Positions 8,933 through 18,030 are shown, counted from the first letter of the stretch. The stretch: DNA of 42,455 nucleotides from an uncultured Mobiluncus sp. (GCF_902488535.1 NZ_CABTWO010000018.1:1-42455), one strand, 5' to 3'. Program-made: numbers and translations. The notes: a model not told the origin generated them from the letters alone.

Positions 8933-9910
8933 ATGAAAAATTCACATAAGCTTTACGCCGCAGGAGGCGGCTTACTTATAGCTGCGGTGATGGGTTTCGC
9001 TCCGTCTTTCGCGGACGATGGCACGCAAGTTGCACTCGAAACTGATCCCGCCATAGAGGTGGCAGGCGCTACTGCTGCCGATAACGACATTACTGTCGCC
9101 GGTACTGAGGAAACTGAGGAAGCCACGCAGGCGACTCAGGGTGAACCTGCTACTTCCGAAGATGCCACCGCAGAACCTGCTCCGGGTGCAGAACCCACCG
9201 AGCAGGAAACTACACCAGCCCCCGAAACCACCGAAACGGAAGTCTCTGAAACTGCTGAGGAACAGACTGCCGCTCCTGCTGAAGAGGGCACTGATACCCA
9301 GGCTGAGCCTGCTGAGGAAACCGTTCCAGCCGAGCCTCAGGCTGAGGAGCCTGCTCCTGCCGCCGAGCCGGCAGAGCCTGCTGAACCGGCTGAACCTGCC
9401 CCGGCGCAAGTCGTTCCCGTTACTTACGTGGTGCCTCATTACAGCGCAATGGCTCCGGTTTCCACTCCGGTCGCGGCTCCTGATCCCCAGGCTCCCGCTC
9501 CGTTGCTGACCATGGCAAAGACCGAAAATACTCCTCCGGCTGACCCCAACGGTCAATCCCAAGTTGTGTGGTTTGAGCTTCCGGAACCTGCCGGCCCGGC
9601 TTTGGTTCCCGGTCAGACCACCCCGTTGCTGAACTCGGCCGTTTCTGAGGCTCCGGCTGTCAACGCGAACGTAGTTCCTGCTACTGCTGTCCAGGCCTCC
9701 GCCGTTCAGGCCGCCCCTGCTCAGCAGGCCCAAGTTAATCGGGCTCAGGCCGTCTCCGAAGCTGGCACTTTGAGCCGTTCCTTGGCTCGCACCGGCTCCG
9801 TTGCCCAATATGCTGCTTTGCTCTCTGTCGCTGCCCTGATTGCCGGCGTCGGATTGCTGGCTGGCGCAGTCGCCACCACGCGTCGCCGCGCCAGCGAGGT
9901 TGAACGGTAA
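8933..9910 (+). CDS. Sortase-anchored (LAXTG) acidic Pro-rich surface protein
   Basis: A 325-residue secreted protein. The ATG at 8933 has GGAGG nine bases upstream; the longer frame from 8852 is not supported. A signal peptide (MKNSHKLYAAGGGLLIAAVMGFAPSFA) is followed by a very long low-complexity stalk of Glu, Thr, Pro and Ala with EPAEPAEPA-like repeats, then an Ala/Pro/Val-rich segment. The C-terminus has the sorting motif LARTG (residues 284-288), a hydrophobic helix and RRRASEVER. LAXTG is the motif preferred by class E sortases of actinobacteria. No enzymatic domain is seen; it is probably a wall-spanning structural or adhesive stalk. No sortase gene is in the window. Confidence 0.85.
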   Translation: MKNSHKLYAAGGGLLIAAVMGFAPSFADDGTQVALETDPAIEVAGATAADNDITVAGTEETEEATQATQGEPATSEDATAEPAPGAEPTEQETTPAPETTETEVSETAEEQTAAPAEEGTDTQAEPAEETVPAEPQAEEPAPAAEPAEPAEPAEPAPAQVVPVTYVVPHYSAMAPVSTPVAAPDPQAPAPLLTMAKTENTPPADPNGQSQVVWFELPEPAGPALVPGQTTPLLNSAVSEAPAVNANVVPATAVQASAVQAAPAQQAQVNRAQAVSEAGTLSRSLARTGSVAQYAALLSVAALIAGVGLLAGAVATTRRRASEVER

Positions 9911-9943
9911 CTCGTTCAATCCGAATAACTAAAACCTCCACTG

Positions 9944-9977
9944 GTTGGACCCGCCGCGTGCGGGTCCAACTTGATTT
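9944..9977. terminator. Terminator between convergent genes
   Basis: An 11-bp perfect stem (GTTGGACCCGC at 9944-9954 with GCGGGTCCAAC at 9960-9970) with a 5-base loop is followed by TTGATTT. It follows the surface-protein gene and precedes the end of the convergent acyl-CoA synthetase gene. Confidence 0.8.
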
Positions 9978-10007
9978 AAGCCCTCAATGCGCCATCCCGC
10001 GCAGAGC

Positions 10008-11816
10008 CTATTTCGCGTAGATAGATTCGATTTCTTTTGCGTATTTTTCAATGACCAGCTGCCGGCGAACTTTTAAGGACGGAGTCAACAGGCCATTGTC
10101 CACAGTAAAGTCACCTATAATAACCCGCACTTTGCGGATGGATTCGGCCCTGGAGACACTGGCGGAGGCTCGCTGGGCGCCTTTCATCAGGGATTCTTGG
10201 ACAGCGGGGTGAAGGGCGGCAGTCGCCGGATCCATAGGCGGAAGTTTGTGGTTGGCCAGCCACGTAGGCAGCATTTCCCTGTCCAAAGTCACAAGAGCCG
10301 ACACAAACGGCCTTTTGTCCCCGATAACGACCACGTTGGAAACCAGCGGGTGGCCGCGGAACGAGTCCTCCAACGGCGCCGGAGAGACGTTCTTTCCCGA
10401 GGCCGTCACGATAAGCTCTTTCTTGCGTCCGGTAATGCTGAGGAAACCGTCGTCGTCGATTTCGCCTAAGTCTCCACTGGAGAACCATCCGTCGGGGTCC
10501 AAAGCCTCGCGGGTCGCCTCGGGGTTGTTACGATACCCGCGCATCACCAGGTCGGACCGGACAAAGATTTCCCCGCTGCTGTCGAGTTTGATTTCCACTC
10601 CGGGCAGCGGGCGCCCGACGGTGCCGATTCGGATATTGCCGGGAAGGTTGCCGGTAACGGGTCCGGCGGTTTCTGTTAGACCCCAGCCTTCGATGACAGT
10701 CAGGCCCACGCCGCGGAAAAAATGCCCCAGACGCGCGCCTAGGGGAGCCCCACCGCTGATGACCCAGCGGCAGTCCCCGCCCATCAGTTCCAAGAGTTTA
10801 GAAAACAGCAGCTTGTCCGCAATCGCGCGGGAACGATGCAACCTGAATCCCACAAACTTGCGGTTTGGATCCTCTAAAGCTTCTGAGTAGTGAATGGCTT
10901 GCGCCGCCGCCCAGCTGAAAATCGTGTGTTTCAAACCGCGGCCGGCCTTGACTTGGGCAGCGGTGTAAATTTTTTCTAAAACTCGAGGCACCACAATCAT
11001 GCTGGTGGGGCGGAAGGACTGCAGGTCGTTCAGCAGGTTTTTCACGTTGGGGACGCACCCCAGCATGCCCCGCCCGGAAAGTACCGTGTAGGAACTGAAA
11101 CGGGCAAAGACGTGAGCCAGCGGTAAAAACAGCAGCATACGGGTCTTTTTGTTGTCGATGACTTCGGGCAGGCTGTCCCCAATCATCAAAGCCATATAGA
11201 CGAAGTTGCGCTGGGTCAGCTCCACGCCTTTCGGTTTGCCGGTCGTGCCAGAGGTATAGACGATGGAGAGCAGCGAATCGAGATTGACCGCAGCTAAACG
11301 TTCCCGAACTTCCTGTTTGCGGATGTTGGTTCCTTTGAGGCGGATCTCATCCAGTGCCCCGTCCTGGAGAGCGGCCACCCCGCAATCCACGACCCGTCCG
11401 GTGGACTCAACCAAACGGGTCTGAGTAGCGGTTTCGGTAATGACAAAACGCGCCCCAGTATCTTCCAAAATCCAGTCCACCTGGGCAGCCGAATCGGTTT
11501 CATAGATAGGAACCACGGTCAGACCAGCCGACTGGGCGGCGTAATCCAACAAAATCCAATCGTAGGAGGTCCCGGCCATGATACCGATGCGGTCCCCGGC
11601 CTGAAGGCCCATACCGATAAATCCGCGCGCTACATCGATAATCTGGTTAGCCATAGTGGAGGCGGTGATCTCTTCCCAGCCATCACCGAAAGGCTGCGGC
11701 CGCATCATCACGACGGCTTGGGGAGTGCGCCGCGCGCGGGTAAAAAACAGCGCAGGTATGGAATCGTTAGGTTCCAAGCTGACTTGGGCGGGGGTGGCGT
11801 AATAATTCGTGGTCAA
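10008..11816 (-). CDS. Long-chain acyl-CoA synthetase (AMP-forming, FadD15-like)
   Basis: Activates fatty acids to acyl-CoA through an acyl-adenylate. The P-loop-like signature is YTSGTTGKPKGVELTQRN; GWGLTETAGPVTGNL is the A5 block, followed by DGWFSSGDLGEIDDDGFLSITGRKKELIVTASGKNVSP with the hinge and catalytic-lysine region. About 602 residues matches the family. An ATG at 11846 opens the frame, but AGGAGG followed five bases later by TTG at 11816 is the better start. It stands alone and is divergent from the Ala-rich membrane protein. Confidence 0.92.
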   Translation of the reverse strand: MTTNYYATPAQVSLEPNDSIPALFFTRARRTPQAVVMMRPQPFGDGWEEITASTMANQIIDVARGFIGMGLQAGDRIGIMAGTSYDWILLDYAAQSAGLTVVPIYETDSAAQVDWILEDTGARFVITETATQTRLVESTGRVVDCGVAALQDGALDEIRLKGTNIRKQEVRERLAAVNLDSLLSIVYTSGTTGKPKGVELTQRNFVYMALMIGDSLPEVIDNKKTRMLLFLPLAHVFARFSSYTVLSGRGMLGCVPNVKNLLNDLQSFRPTSMIVVPRVLEKIYTAAQVKAGRGLKHTIFSWAAAQAIHYSEALEDPNRKFVGFRLHRSRAIADKLLFSKLLELMGGDCRWVISGGAPLGARLGHFFRGVGLTVIEGWGLTETAGPVTGNLPGNIRIGTVGRPLPGVEIKLDSSGEIFVRSDLVMRGYRNNPEATREALDPDGWFSSGDLGEIDDDGFLSITGRKKELIVTASGKNVSPAPLEDSFRGHPLVSNVVVIGDKRPFVSALVTLDREMLPTWLANHKLPPMDPATAALHPAVQESLMKGAQRASASVSRAESIRKVRVIIGDFTVDNGLLTPSLKVRRQLVIEKYAKEIESIYAK

Positions 11817-12014
11817 CAGAGCCTCCTGAATCAATAGGTTTAACATACCGCAAAATAGGTCGAACGATAGAACATAGTATTTGGCTCAACCGCGCCGAAA
11901 TGGTGGACTTTGTGGCTGCGGAGCCTCATAATGAAACCAGCAAAGCCGATGTAAGACTTATCAAATTGGCGGAAATAACTTCCTATAGCAATCTGATCGA
12001 GAGGGGGAGTATCC

Positions 12015-13397
12015 ATGAGCATTCCTGCGGTTGGCCCCTCCTTTCCGCTAGGGAATCCGGGGGTTGCTAATGCTGCCAATGCGGCTAATGCCGCCCAAAA
12101 TGCCACAACTGCCGCTCAAAACGCCCAAGCTGCGGTCAACAACGCGGCAGCGAATATGGGGGCGGCCGTCCAGCAAAACCTGAGTGCTACCGGCATGCCG
12201 ATTCCCCAAAACTCTGCCGCCATCGCCAATATTGTGGCGGGTCTGGCATCGGCCCAAAACACTTCTGAGGCCGCCACCGGAAAACCCAATCCGGCGTCCG
12301 CCCAATCTAACGCCTCCCCGGCTACTCAGCTGTTGCCCAACACTGGAACCTCCGGCACCAACCTTGACTCCGCGTTGCAAAACTCCCGCAGTGCCTGGCA
12401 AAACGCCGCCGGGCAAGCCGCCACCTCAAAGGGTGGGGCGAATCCAGATTCTTTAGCACGCATGCTGCAGACCTTTTCCCAATCCACCGTGTCTCCCGGC
12501 ACGGTACAAACGTCTTTGGGGCGCGCCCAGATTATTCCTCCCGGACAGGGGGCAAACCTTTACGCTGCGGCCCAAAATAGCGGAGCCGCAGCCACGGGGA
12601 ACCCAGCTACCACCGCGGGAGCCGCTAATCCGGGCACGACCGCGGCGGGAACTGCCGCGCAATCCGCCCTGCCCACCCCGGCTAACGCTGCGGCCAGCGC
12701 AAATACCGCTCCCGCAATTTCAGGCCAAGCGGCGGCCGCACAACTGGCCGGCGCCCAAACGGCTACGCAGACAGCTGCCGGAGCAGCGACCCTGCGGGCG
12801 GAAGGAGCCCAGACCCAGGCGGCTCCTGCTCCCGCGAACCCGACCGGTACTCCCGCGAGTGCTCCCGGCGGACCGGAGGTTCCGGCCGCTTTGCCCGAAG
12901 CCGCGGTGCGCCTAGCCAACGTGGCTCAGGCCAACGTTCAGCAGGCCGTTGCGCAGGCGGCGGCGGCCAGCGAAGGCAAAACCGCGGCGGCACATCCCCA
13001 AAACCAGGCACGCAACGCTGCCGTAGGCCCCGACGCCAATCCGGCACCCGCTTTGCCAGCCCCGATGACGCCCCAGGATCCAGCCCCGAAAGCCGGCCAG
13101 TTAGGCACCAGCGTCACTGGCGTGTCGGAGGATCCGATGTATATGAGCCAAGTTGCGGCGGCCAGCGGATTCGGGGCGAAACTGCAGCAAAGCCTGAACC
13201 TGAACCTGGGTATCGCCAACCTCACGGCCGGCAACCTCATCAGTTTTTGCGGCGTGCTGGTGATAACCCTGGTCATCATGCGAGTGTTTGTTGACGGCGT
13301 GGTTCCAGAGGAAATTGTCGCGCTGAGTTTCGCCGCCATCATCGGGATTATGCTGATGATAGGGCCGTGGCTGATGCGGGGAAAACCCGGGGATTAA
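12015..13397 (+). CDS. Ala/Asn/Gln-rich protein with two C-terminal membrane helices
   Basis: 460 residues from ATG 12015, preceded by GAGGGGGAGTATCC. Roughly 390 residues are low complexity, dominated by Ala, Asn, Gln, Pro, Gly and Thr (runs such as NAANAANAAQNATTAAQNAQAA) and nearly free of charge and aromatic residues. The C-terminus has two hydrophobic helices, NLISFCGVLVITLVIMRVFV and IVALSFAAIIGIMLMIGPWL, separated by DGVVPEE, and ends RGKPGD. There is no N-terminal signal peptide, so the disordered part is either cytosolic or unconventionally exposed. No family is recognised; a scaffold or spacer is only a guess. Confidence 0.75.
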   Translation: MSIPAVGPSFPLGNPGVANAANAANAAQNATTAAQNAQAAVNNAAANMGAAVQQNLSATGMPIPQNSAAIANIVAGLASAQNTSEAATGKPNPASAQSNASPATQLLPNTGTSGTNLDSALQNSRSAWQNAAGQAATSKGGANPDSLARMLQTFSQSTVSPGTVQTSLGRAQIIPPGQGANLYAAAQNSGAAATGNPATTAGAANPGTTAAGTAAQSALPTPANAAASANTAPAISGQAAAAQLAGAQTATQTAAGAATLRAEGAQTQAAPAPANPTGTPASAPGGPEVPAALPEAAVRLANVAQANVQQAVAQAAAASEGKTAAAHPQNQARNAAVGPDANPAPALPAPMTPQDPAPKAGQLGTSVTGVSEDPMYMSQVAAASGFGAKLQQSLNLNLGIANLTAGNLISFCGVLVITLVIMRVFVDGVVPEEIVALSFAAIIGIMLMIGPWLMRGKPGD

Positions 13398-13480
13398 AAC
13401 GCGCCGCCGCCACCCGGAAAAAGTGACGGCAACGTGAAAGCGCGGCAGAACCCTTGTGAACCTGCGGAAAACGGCAACTA

Positions 13481-14902
13481 TTAGCAGTTATAGTACAGTT
13501 CAAACTCCAGCGGGTGGGGATGCACGAACAACTTTTGCACCTCATTTTCGCGCTTCAGGCGAATCCAGGTCTCTAACAGGTCAGTCGTGAACACGTCGCC
13601 TTCGGTGAGGAACTCGTTGTCGTCCTCCAGCGCGTGCAGCGCCAGGTCCAACGACGGCGGCAGTTTGTCGATGTCGCGGTACTCCTCAGGAGGAAGCTCG
13701 TAAAGGTCTTTGTCGATAGGGTCAGCGGGTTCGATACGATTGCGAATCCCGTCCAGACCAGCCATCAGGATGGCGGGGAAAGCCAGGTAGGGGTTCGCCG
13801 AAGTATCGGGCACGCGGTACTCGACACGCTTCGCTTTCGGGGAAGTCCCGGTGACCGGAATGCGAATGCAAGCCGAACGGTTACGCGCCGAATACACCAG
13901 GTTCACCGGGGCTTCGAAGCCCGGAACCAGGCGGCGGAAAGAGTTGATGGACGGGTTCGTAAACGGCAGAATCGCGGCCGCGTGACGCAGCAACCCGCCG
14001 ATAAACCAACGTGCCAGGTCAGACAGGCCGCCATAGCCGTTTTCACCGTAGAACAGGGGATTGCCGTCTTTCCACAGAGACACGTGGCAGTGCATTCCCG
14101 AACCGGCCTGACCCCACAGCGGCTTGGGCATGAAAGTCACGGTCTTGCCCAGTTCGATAGCCTTGTTTTTCACGATGTATTTGAACACCGTGAGGTTATC
14201 CGCGGCGTGCAGCAGAGTGGAATAGGTGTAGTTGATTTCCTGCTGACCCGACGCCCCGACTTCGTGGTGGGAGCGTTCAATTTCAAAACCCGTCTCTTGC
14301 AAGGCGCGCACAATGGCGTCCCGGTCATCGGCGGTGGCATCCATCGGGGGTACCGGGACATAACCAGCTTGGAACGGCATCTTGTTGCCCAAGTTGTGCC
14401 CGTCCTCCCAATCGCCGGAGGTCACGGGCGATTCCCGAGAACCAATTTTTACGAAAGTATCGTGCGGATCGGTGCGGAACTGGATGGAATCAAAAATGTA
14501 AAACTCCGGTTCGGGAGCGAGAAACGCCGTGTCGGCGATGCCGGTGGACTTCAGGTAGGCTTCCGCTTTCTGGGTCACGCCGCGCGGATCGCGAGAAAAC
14601 GGTTCGTTCGTAAAGGGATCCACGATGGAGGAATACAGCACCAGGGTCGGTTCCCGGCGGAACGGATCTACGAAAGCCGCGGTGGGATCGGGAATCAGCT
14701 TCATGTCGGACTCGTGAATCGCGGTGAAACCGTTGATGGACGAACCGTCAAACATCATCCCGTCAGTAAGCGTTTCCTCCAGCATATTTGTGGGGATGGT
14801 GAGGTGCTGCATAGTCCCATAAAGGTCGGAGAAGCGCACATCGATGAAACGAATGTTTTTTTCTTTCACAAAATTAATTACTGATTGCGAATCATTAAAC
14901 AT
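13481..14902 (-). CDS. glnA: Glutamine synthetase type I (adenylylatable)
   Basis: ATP-dependent amidation of glutamate, forming a dodecamer. 473 residues, normal for GSI. It shows the beta-grasp start (VKEKNIRFIDVRFSDLYGTMQH), DGSSINGF, the glutamate/ATP blocks HHEVGASGQQEINY and MPKPLWGQAGSGMHCHVSLW, NRSACIRIPV, and the adenylylation loop KDLYELPPEE with the target tyrosine at about residue 401. This predicts control by GlnE. The start ATG 14902 has GGAGG eight bases upstream. It is divergent from the thiamine transporter operon, and its upstream region carries repeated GGTAAA elements. Confidence 0.97.
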   Translation of the reverse strand: MFNDSQSVINFVKEKNIRFIDVRFSDLYGTMQHLTIPTNMLEETLTDGMMFDGSSINGFTAIHESDMKLIPDPTAAFVDPFRREPTLVLYSSIVDPFTNEPFSRDPRGVTQKAEAYLKSTGIADTAFLAPEPEFYIFDSIQFRTDPHDTFVKIGSRESPVTSGDWEDGHNLGNKMPFQAGYVPVPPMDATADDRDAIVRALQETGFEIERSHHEVGASGQQEINYTYSTLLHAADNLTVFKYIVKNKAIELGKTVTFMPKPLWGQAGSGMHCHVSLWKDGNPLFYGENGYGGLSDLARWFIGGLLRHAAAILPFTNPSINSFRRLVPGFEAPVNLVYSARNRSACIRIPVTGTSPKAKRVEYRVPDTSANPYLAFPAILMAGLDGIRNRIEPADPIDKDLYELPPEEYRDIDKLPPSLDLALHALEDDNEFLTEGDVFTTDLLETWIRLKRENEVQKLFVHPHPLEFELYYNC

Positions 14903-14919
14903 TCCGGAACCTCCTACAA

Positions 14920-14963
14920 GGTAAAAATTATTACATATTTACCTCTCTATTTTTACCTTTACC
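14920..14963 (-). promoter_or_regulatory. Repeated GGTAAA motifs upstream of glnA
   Basis: Read towards glnA, GGTAAA occurs at 14963-14958, 14957-14952 and 14943-14938, with an inverted copy (TTTACC) at 14925-14920 just ahead of the ribosome binding site. The spacer around TATGTAATAAT is AT-rich and could hold the -10. The arrangement suggests a multi-site nitrogen or other regulator; it does not match the known AmtR or GlnR consensus well enough to name. Confidence 0.35.
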
Positions 14964-15013
14964 CCCGAGGTCCGCCAAATCGGCGCGCTTCCGGATTTTG
15001 CCTGGCAATGGCA

Positions 15014-15019
15014 TATACT
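15014..15019 (+). promoter_or_regulatory. -10 box of the thiamine transporter operon
   Basis: TATACT ends nine bases before the first base of the TPP riboswitch, which fits transcription starting at the aptamer. No good -35 was found at the usual distance. Confidence 0.45.
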
Positions 15020-15027
15020 TAGAGGCA

Positions 15028-15126
15028 CGACAGGGGAGCGAAATTCGCTGAGAATGCCGTGGCTTCGTGCATTGCATGAGGCAGGCAGACCCTCGCACCA
15101 GGCAAGTAATGTTGCCGAGGAAGTCG
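15028..15126 (+). ncRNA. TPP riboswitch (THI element)
   Basis: Characteristic aptamer segments occur in order: closing stem CGAC (15028-15031) with GTCG (15123-15126), AGGGGAGC, the CTGAGA box at 15048-15053, CAGACCCTCGCACC, and the pyrophosphate-sensor region CAAGTAATGTTGCCGAGGAAG. It lies 72 bases before the thiB start, without an obvious terminator hairpin and T-run, so control of translation is more likely than of transcription. It predicts repression of thiBPQ when thiamine pyrophosphate is plentiful. Confidence 0.9.
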
Positions 15127-15198
15127 AGTAAATCTCGGTTTGCGTCGCCCAAGACGTGGACTTTTCCCCTGCTCTTACTGATTATAGAAAGGGCAGTT

Positions 15199-16305
15199 AT
15201 GTTTTCCATTACTCGTGGACCAGCCTCGTCCCGGACTTTGGCAGCGTTGGCCGCAGCAGGGTTGTGCGCGGCTTTGCTGGCGGGTTGCAGCGATTCGCGT
15301 CCTGCAGATAGCGCCACCAGCACCCCGGGAACCGACCAGGACAAGTCCAGCAGCACGGTGACCCTTGTGACCTATGATTCATTCCCCCTGAGCGATGAGA
15401 CGGCCGCCGCCTTCACCAAGAAAACCGGTTACAAGTTAAAGGTGGTTAAGAACGGCGATGGGGTAGAGCTGACCAACAAGCTGATTTTGACCAAGGATGC
15501 GCCGTTGGGAGACGCCGTGTTCGGGTTTGATAACAACACCGCTCAGGCCGCTGTTGATGCCGGAGCCCTGGCTGATTTCACCGGGAAACTAGCTCCCAGC
15601 GTGCAAAAGGTACGCGGGGATTCGAAACAGTTGGTTCCCGTGGACCGCGGTGAGGTTTGCGTGAACTACGATGTCGCCTACTTCCAAAAGAAAGGCCAGC
15701 AGCCCCCGGCGACTTTCGACGACCTAGCGAAACCTGAATACAAGAACCTCACCGTGGTGGAGGATCCCCGCACGTCCACGCCGGGCTTAGCGTTCCTGCT
15801 GTCCACCATCAACGCCAAGGGTGAAAACGGTTGGACGGACTACTGGAAGTCTCTGAAAGAGAATGGGGTCAAGTCCGTGGGTTCGTGGGACGATGCGTTC
15901 AACGTCGACTTTACGGCGGGTTCTAATGACAACGGCAGCGCGGCTTACCCCATCATGGTGTCCTACGCTTCCTCCCCGGCTTGGGCGGTCAGCGATGACG
16001 GGAGTGTTTCCACCATCGGTAATGTGCCGGCGACTTGCTACCAGCAGATTGAATACGCCGGGGTGCTGAAAGGTGCCAAGAATCCGGCGGGTGCAGCGGC
16101 TCTGGTCCAGTTCCTGACCGAAGAGACGGCGCAAAAGGACCTGACCGAGAACAACTACATGTATCCGGTGTTGGATTCGGTGCAGCTGCCGGAGGCTTTG
16201 GCCAAGTTTGGCGCCCCGTCGGGCCAAGCGGCCATGTTGAAAGAGTCCGACGTGGTTAAGAACCGTGAAGCCTGGGTACGTTCCTGGGCCTCGATTATGG
16301 GCTAG
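15199..16305 (+). CDS. thiB: Thiamine/TPP ABC transporter substrate-binding lipoprotein
   Basis: The extracellular binding protein for thiamine. The true start is ATG 15199, after AGAAAGGGCAG, not the earlier frame opening that runs through the riboswitch. 368 residues: a signal peptide with lipobox LLAGC (lipid-anchored Cys near residue 30), then VTLVTYDSFPLSDETAAAFTKKTGYKLK, the start of the ThiB/TbpA fold, LTKDAPLGDAVFGFDNNTAQAA, and GEVCVNYDVAYF. The family and the TPP riboswitch agree on the substrate. thiP follows 27 bases later. Confidence 0.93.
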   Translation: MFSITRGPASSRTLAALAAAGLCAALLAGCSDSRPADSATSTPGTDQDKSSSTVTLVTYDSFPLSDETAAAFTKKTGYKLKVVKNGDGVELTNKLILTKDAPLGDAVFGFDNNTAQAAVDAGALADFTGKLAPSVQKVRGDSKQLVPVDRGEVCVNYDVAYFQKKGQQPPATFDDLAKPEYKNLTVVEDPRTSTPGLAFLLSTINAKGENGWTDYWKSLKENGVKSVGSWDDAFNVDFTAGSNDNGSAAYPIMVSYASSPAWAVSDDGSVSTIGNVPATCYQQIEYAGVLKGAKNPAGAAALVQFLTEETAQKDLTENNYMYPVLDSVQLPEALAKFGAPSGQAAMLKESDVVKNREAWVRSWASIMG

Positions 16306-16332
16306 TCGTCCCTAGTGTTCGAAAGGCGATAA

Positions 16333-18030
16333 ATGGAAAAGACAGCCCCCAGGGTGGCTATAGCGGTGATGATTTTCCTGCCGCTGGCTTTCCTGGGGCT
16401 GTTTTTTCTGTGGCCGACCCTGCGGATTATCGGCCTGGGTTTGAGCGGTACGGCGGCTGGTTTGGGTTCCGACGGGAGTGCCGGTTTCGGTGGGGTTTTG
16501 CGCGAAATGCTCGGTCGAACCCGGACCTGGACGACCCTGTTTTGGACCCTGGAGATGGGTTTGCTGGGGACCATATTCTCAGTTTTCCTAGGTGTCGCCG
16601 GGGCTTGGGTGCTTTACGGGCTGCGGATTCCGGGGCGTCGAGTGTGGCGCACCCTCACCGGGGTGCCTTTCGTGTTGCCATCGGTAGTCGTCGGGGTAGC
16701 GTTCCAGAATTTGTTGGGGCCGGGAGCGCCTATGGGTTTCCTGGGTCTGTCCGAGAGCCGTGCCGCGATTATCTTGGCGATGGTGTTTTTTAACTTTTCC
16801 CTGGTCGCGAGGATTGTTGGCAACGCTTGGATGCGTTTGGACCCGCGTCCCGCACAAGCGGCGCGGGCGCTCGGGGCCAGTCCGGCTCGGGCATTTCTGA
16901 CCGTGACCCTGCCGCGGCTGGGTCCGGCGATTTTTGCCGCGGCTTCCCTGGTGTTCCTCTATTGCATCACGTCTTACGGCCTGATTCGGGTGCTGGGTGG
17001 GGTAAAAATCACGACGTTGGAAGTCGAGATTTACCTGGAAACCGCCAGTTACCTCAATCTTTCGGGAGCCGCAGTGTTGTCTATCCTGCAGATTCTCATC
17101 GTGTTGGCGGCTCTGGGTATTAATGGGGTCGCGCGGGCGCGTTTTGAACGTGTGGGGGCGTTGCGCACTGTGCCGCCCCGGCGGGTGCGCCGTGAGGACG
17201 CTTTCGCGCTGGTTTTGACCGGTTTCGGGATTTTGTTGGTGACGGTGCCGCTGGTTTTTATGGTGGTGGCTTCGCTACGTTTGGCGGGTCGCTGGACGCT
17301 GGCGAACTATCGGGCGTTGGGTCAGCCAGGAATTGTGGCGCAGCTGCCGGGTACCGTTTGGGGAGCGTGGGGGTATTCCCTGCAGGTGGCGCTGCTGTCC
17401 TGCGTAATTTCCCTGGTCATGGGGCTGTCGGTGGCCCTGGTCGTGTCCCGCCGAGTGCCGCTGAACTCGCGGTGGCGCGGGGCTCAGGAACTGTTCGATA
17501 TGCTGTTTTCCTCTCCCCAAGGCGTTAGCGCGGTTACGGTGGGTTTCGGAATGTTGATAACTTTGCAGGCTCCGCCGCTTTCCCTGCCCGCTAACGCGGC
17601 GTTTCTGGCGGCCGCACAAGCGGTGGTGGCAGTGCCGCTGGTGCTGCGTTCGGTCTTGCCGACCTTGCGAGCCATCAATCCGCATCTGCGGGAGGCGGCC
17701 GCGACTTTGGGGGCCAATCGCCTGCAGTCTTTCGTCACGGTGGAGCTGCCCGTTTTGGCGCGGGTCAGCGGGGTCGGGGCTGGTTTCGCTTTCGCGATTT
17801 CTCTGGGGGAGTTTGGGGCGACCAGCTTCTTGGCCAGGCCGCTGGAGCCTACGCTGCCGGTGGCGATTTTTGCTTTGAGTTCCCGTCCGTCCGCGCAGGC
17901 ACAAGGGGCGAGCGCCGCCGCGAGCGTGGTGCTGGCGCTGACTTGTGCGTTGGTCATGTTCGTGGCAGAAAACGGTTTTGCCGCTACTACGCGAAGCCCG
18001 CGGCGGCGACTGTCCCATAAAGGAGAATAA
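16333..18030 (+). CDS. thiP: Thiamine/TPP ABC transporter permease (fused double permease)
   Basis: A 565-residue membrane protein with about 12 helices, formed of two fused binding-protein-dependent permease halves, as in ThiP. Two EAA-type loops are visible: AARALGASPARAFLTVTLPRLGP in the first half and LREAAATLGANRLQSFVTVELPVL in the second. These dock on the ThiQ ATPase. ATG 16333 follows GAAAGGCGATAA. The coding region is notably GC-rich, as expected for the core genome. Confidence 0.93.
   Translation: MEKTAPRVAIAVMIFLPLAFLGLFFLWPTLRIIGLGLSGTAAGLGSDGSAGFGGVLREMLGRTRTWTTLFWTLEMGLLGTIFSVFLGVAGAWVLYGLRIPGRRVWRTLTGVPFVLPSVVVGVAFQNLLGPGAPMGFLGLSESRAAIILAMVFFNFSLVARIVGNAWMRLDPRPAQAARALGASPARAFLTVTLPRLGPAIFAAASLVFLYCITSYGLIRVLGGVKITTLEVEIYLETASYLNLSGAAVLSILQILIVLAALGINGVARARFERVGALRTVPPRRVRREDAFALVLTGFGILLVTVPLVFMVVASLRLAGRWTLANYRALGQPGIVAQLPGTVWGAWGYSLQVALLSCVISLVMGLSVALVVSRRVPLNSRWRGAQELFDMLFSSPQGVSAVTVGFGMLITLQAPPLSLPANAAFLAAAQAVVAVPLVLRSVLPTLRAINPHLREAAATLGANRLQSFVTVELPVLARVSGVGAGFAFAISLGEFGATSFLARPLEPTLPVAIFALSSRPSAQAQGASAAASVVLALTCALVMFVAENGFAATTRSPRRRLSHKGE

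Noticed and set aside
9141..9420. Repeat array resembling CRISPR at nucleotide level
   Set aside because: The repetition follows codons for Glu-Pro-Ala in an expressed frame, with no constant repeat or unique spacers.
8972..9919. 315-residue minus-strand reading frame
   Set aside because: Shadow of the repetitive LAXTG gene; Ser/Arg/Gly-rich composition is the complement of Glu/Pro/Ala codons.
13634..14884. 416-residue plus-strand reading frame
   Set aside because: Antisense shadow of glnA; the minus-strand protein matches glutamine synthetase over its whole length.
15067..15198. N-terminal extension of thiB
   Set aside because: It would overlap the TPP riboswitch; the lipoprotein signal peptide begins at ATG 15199.
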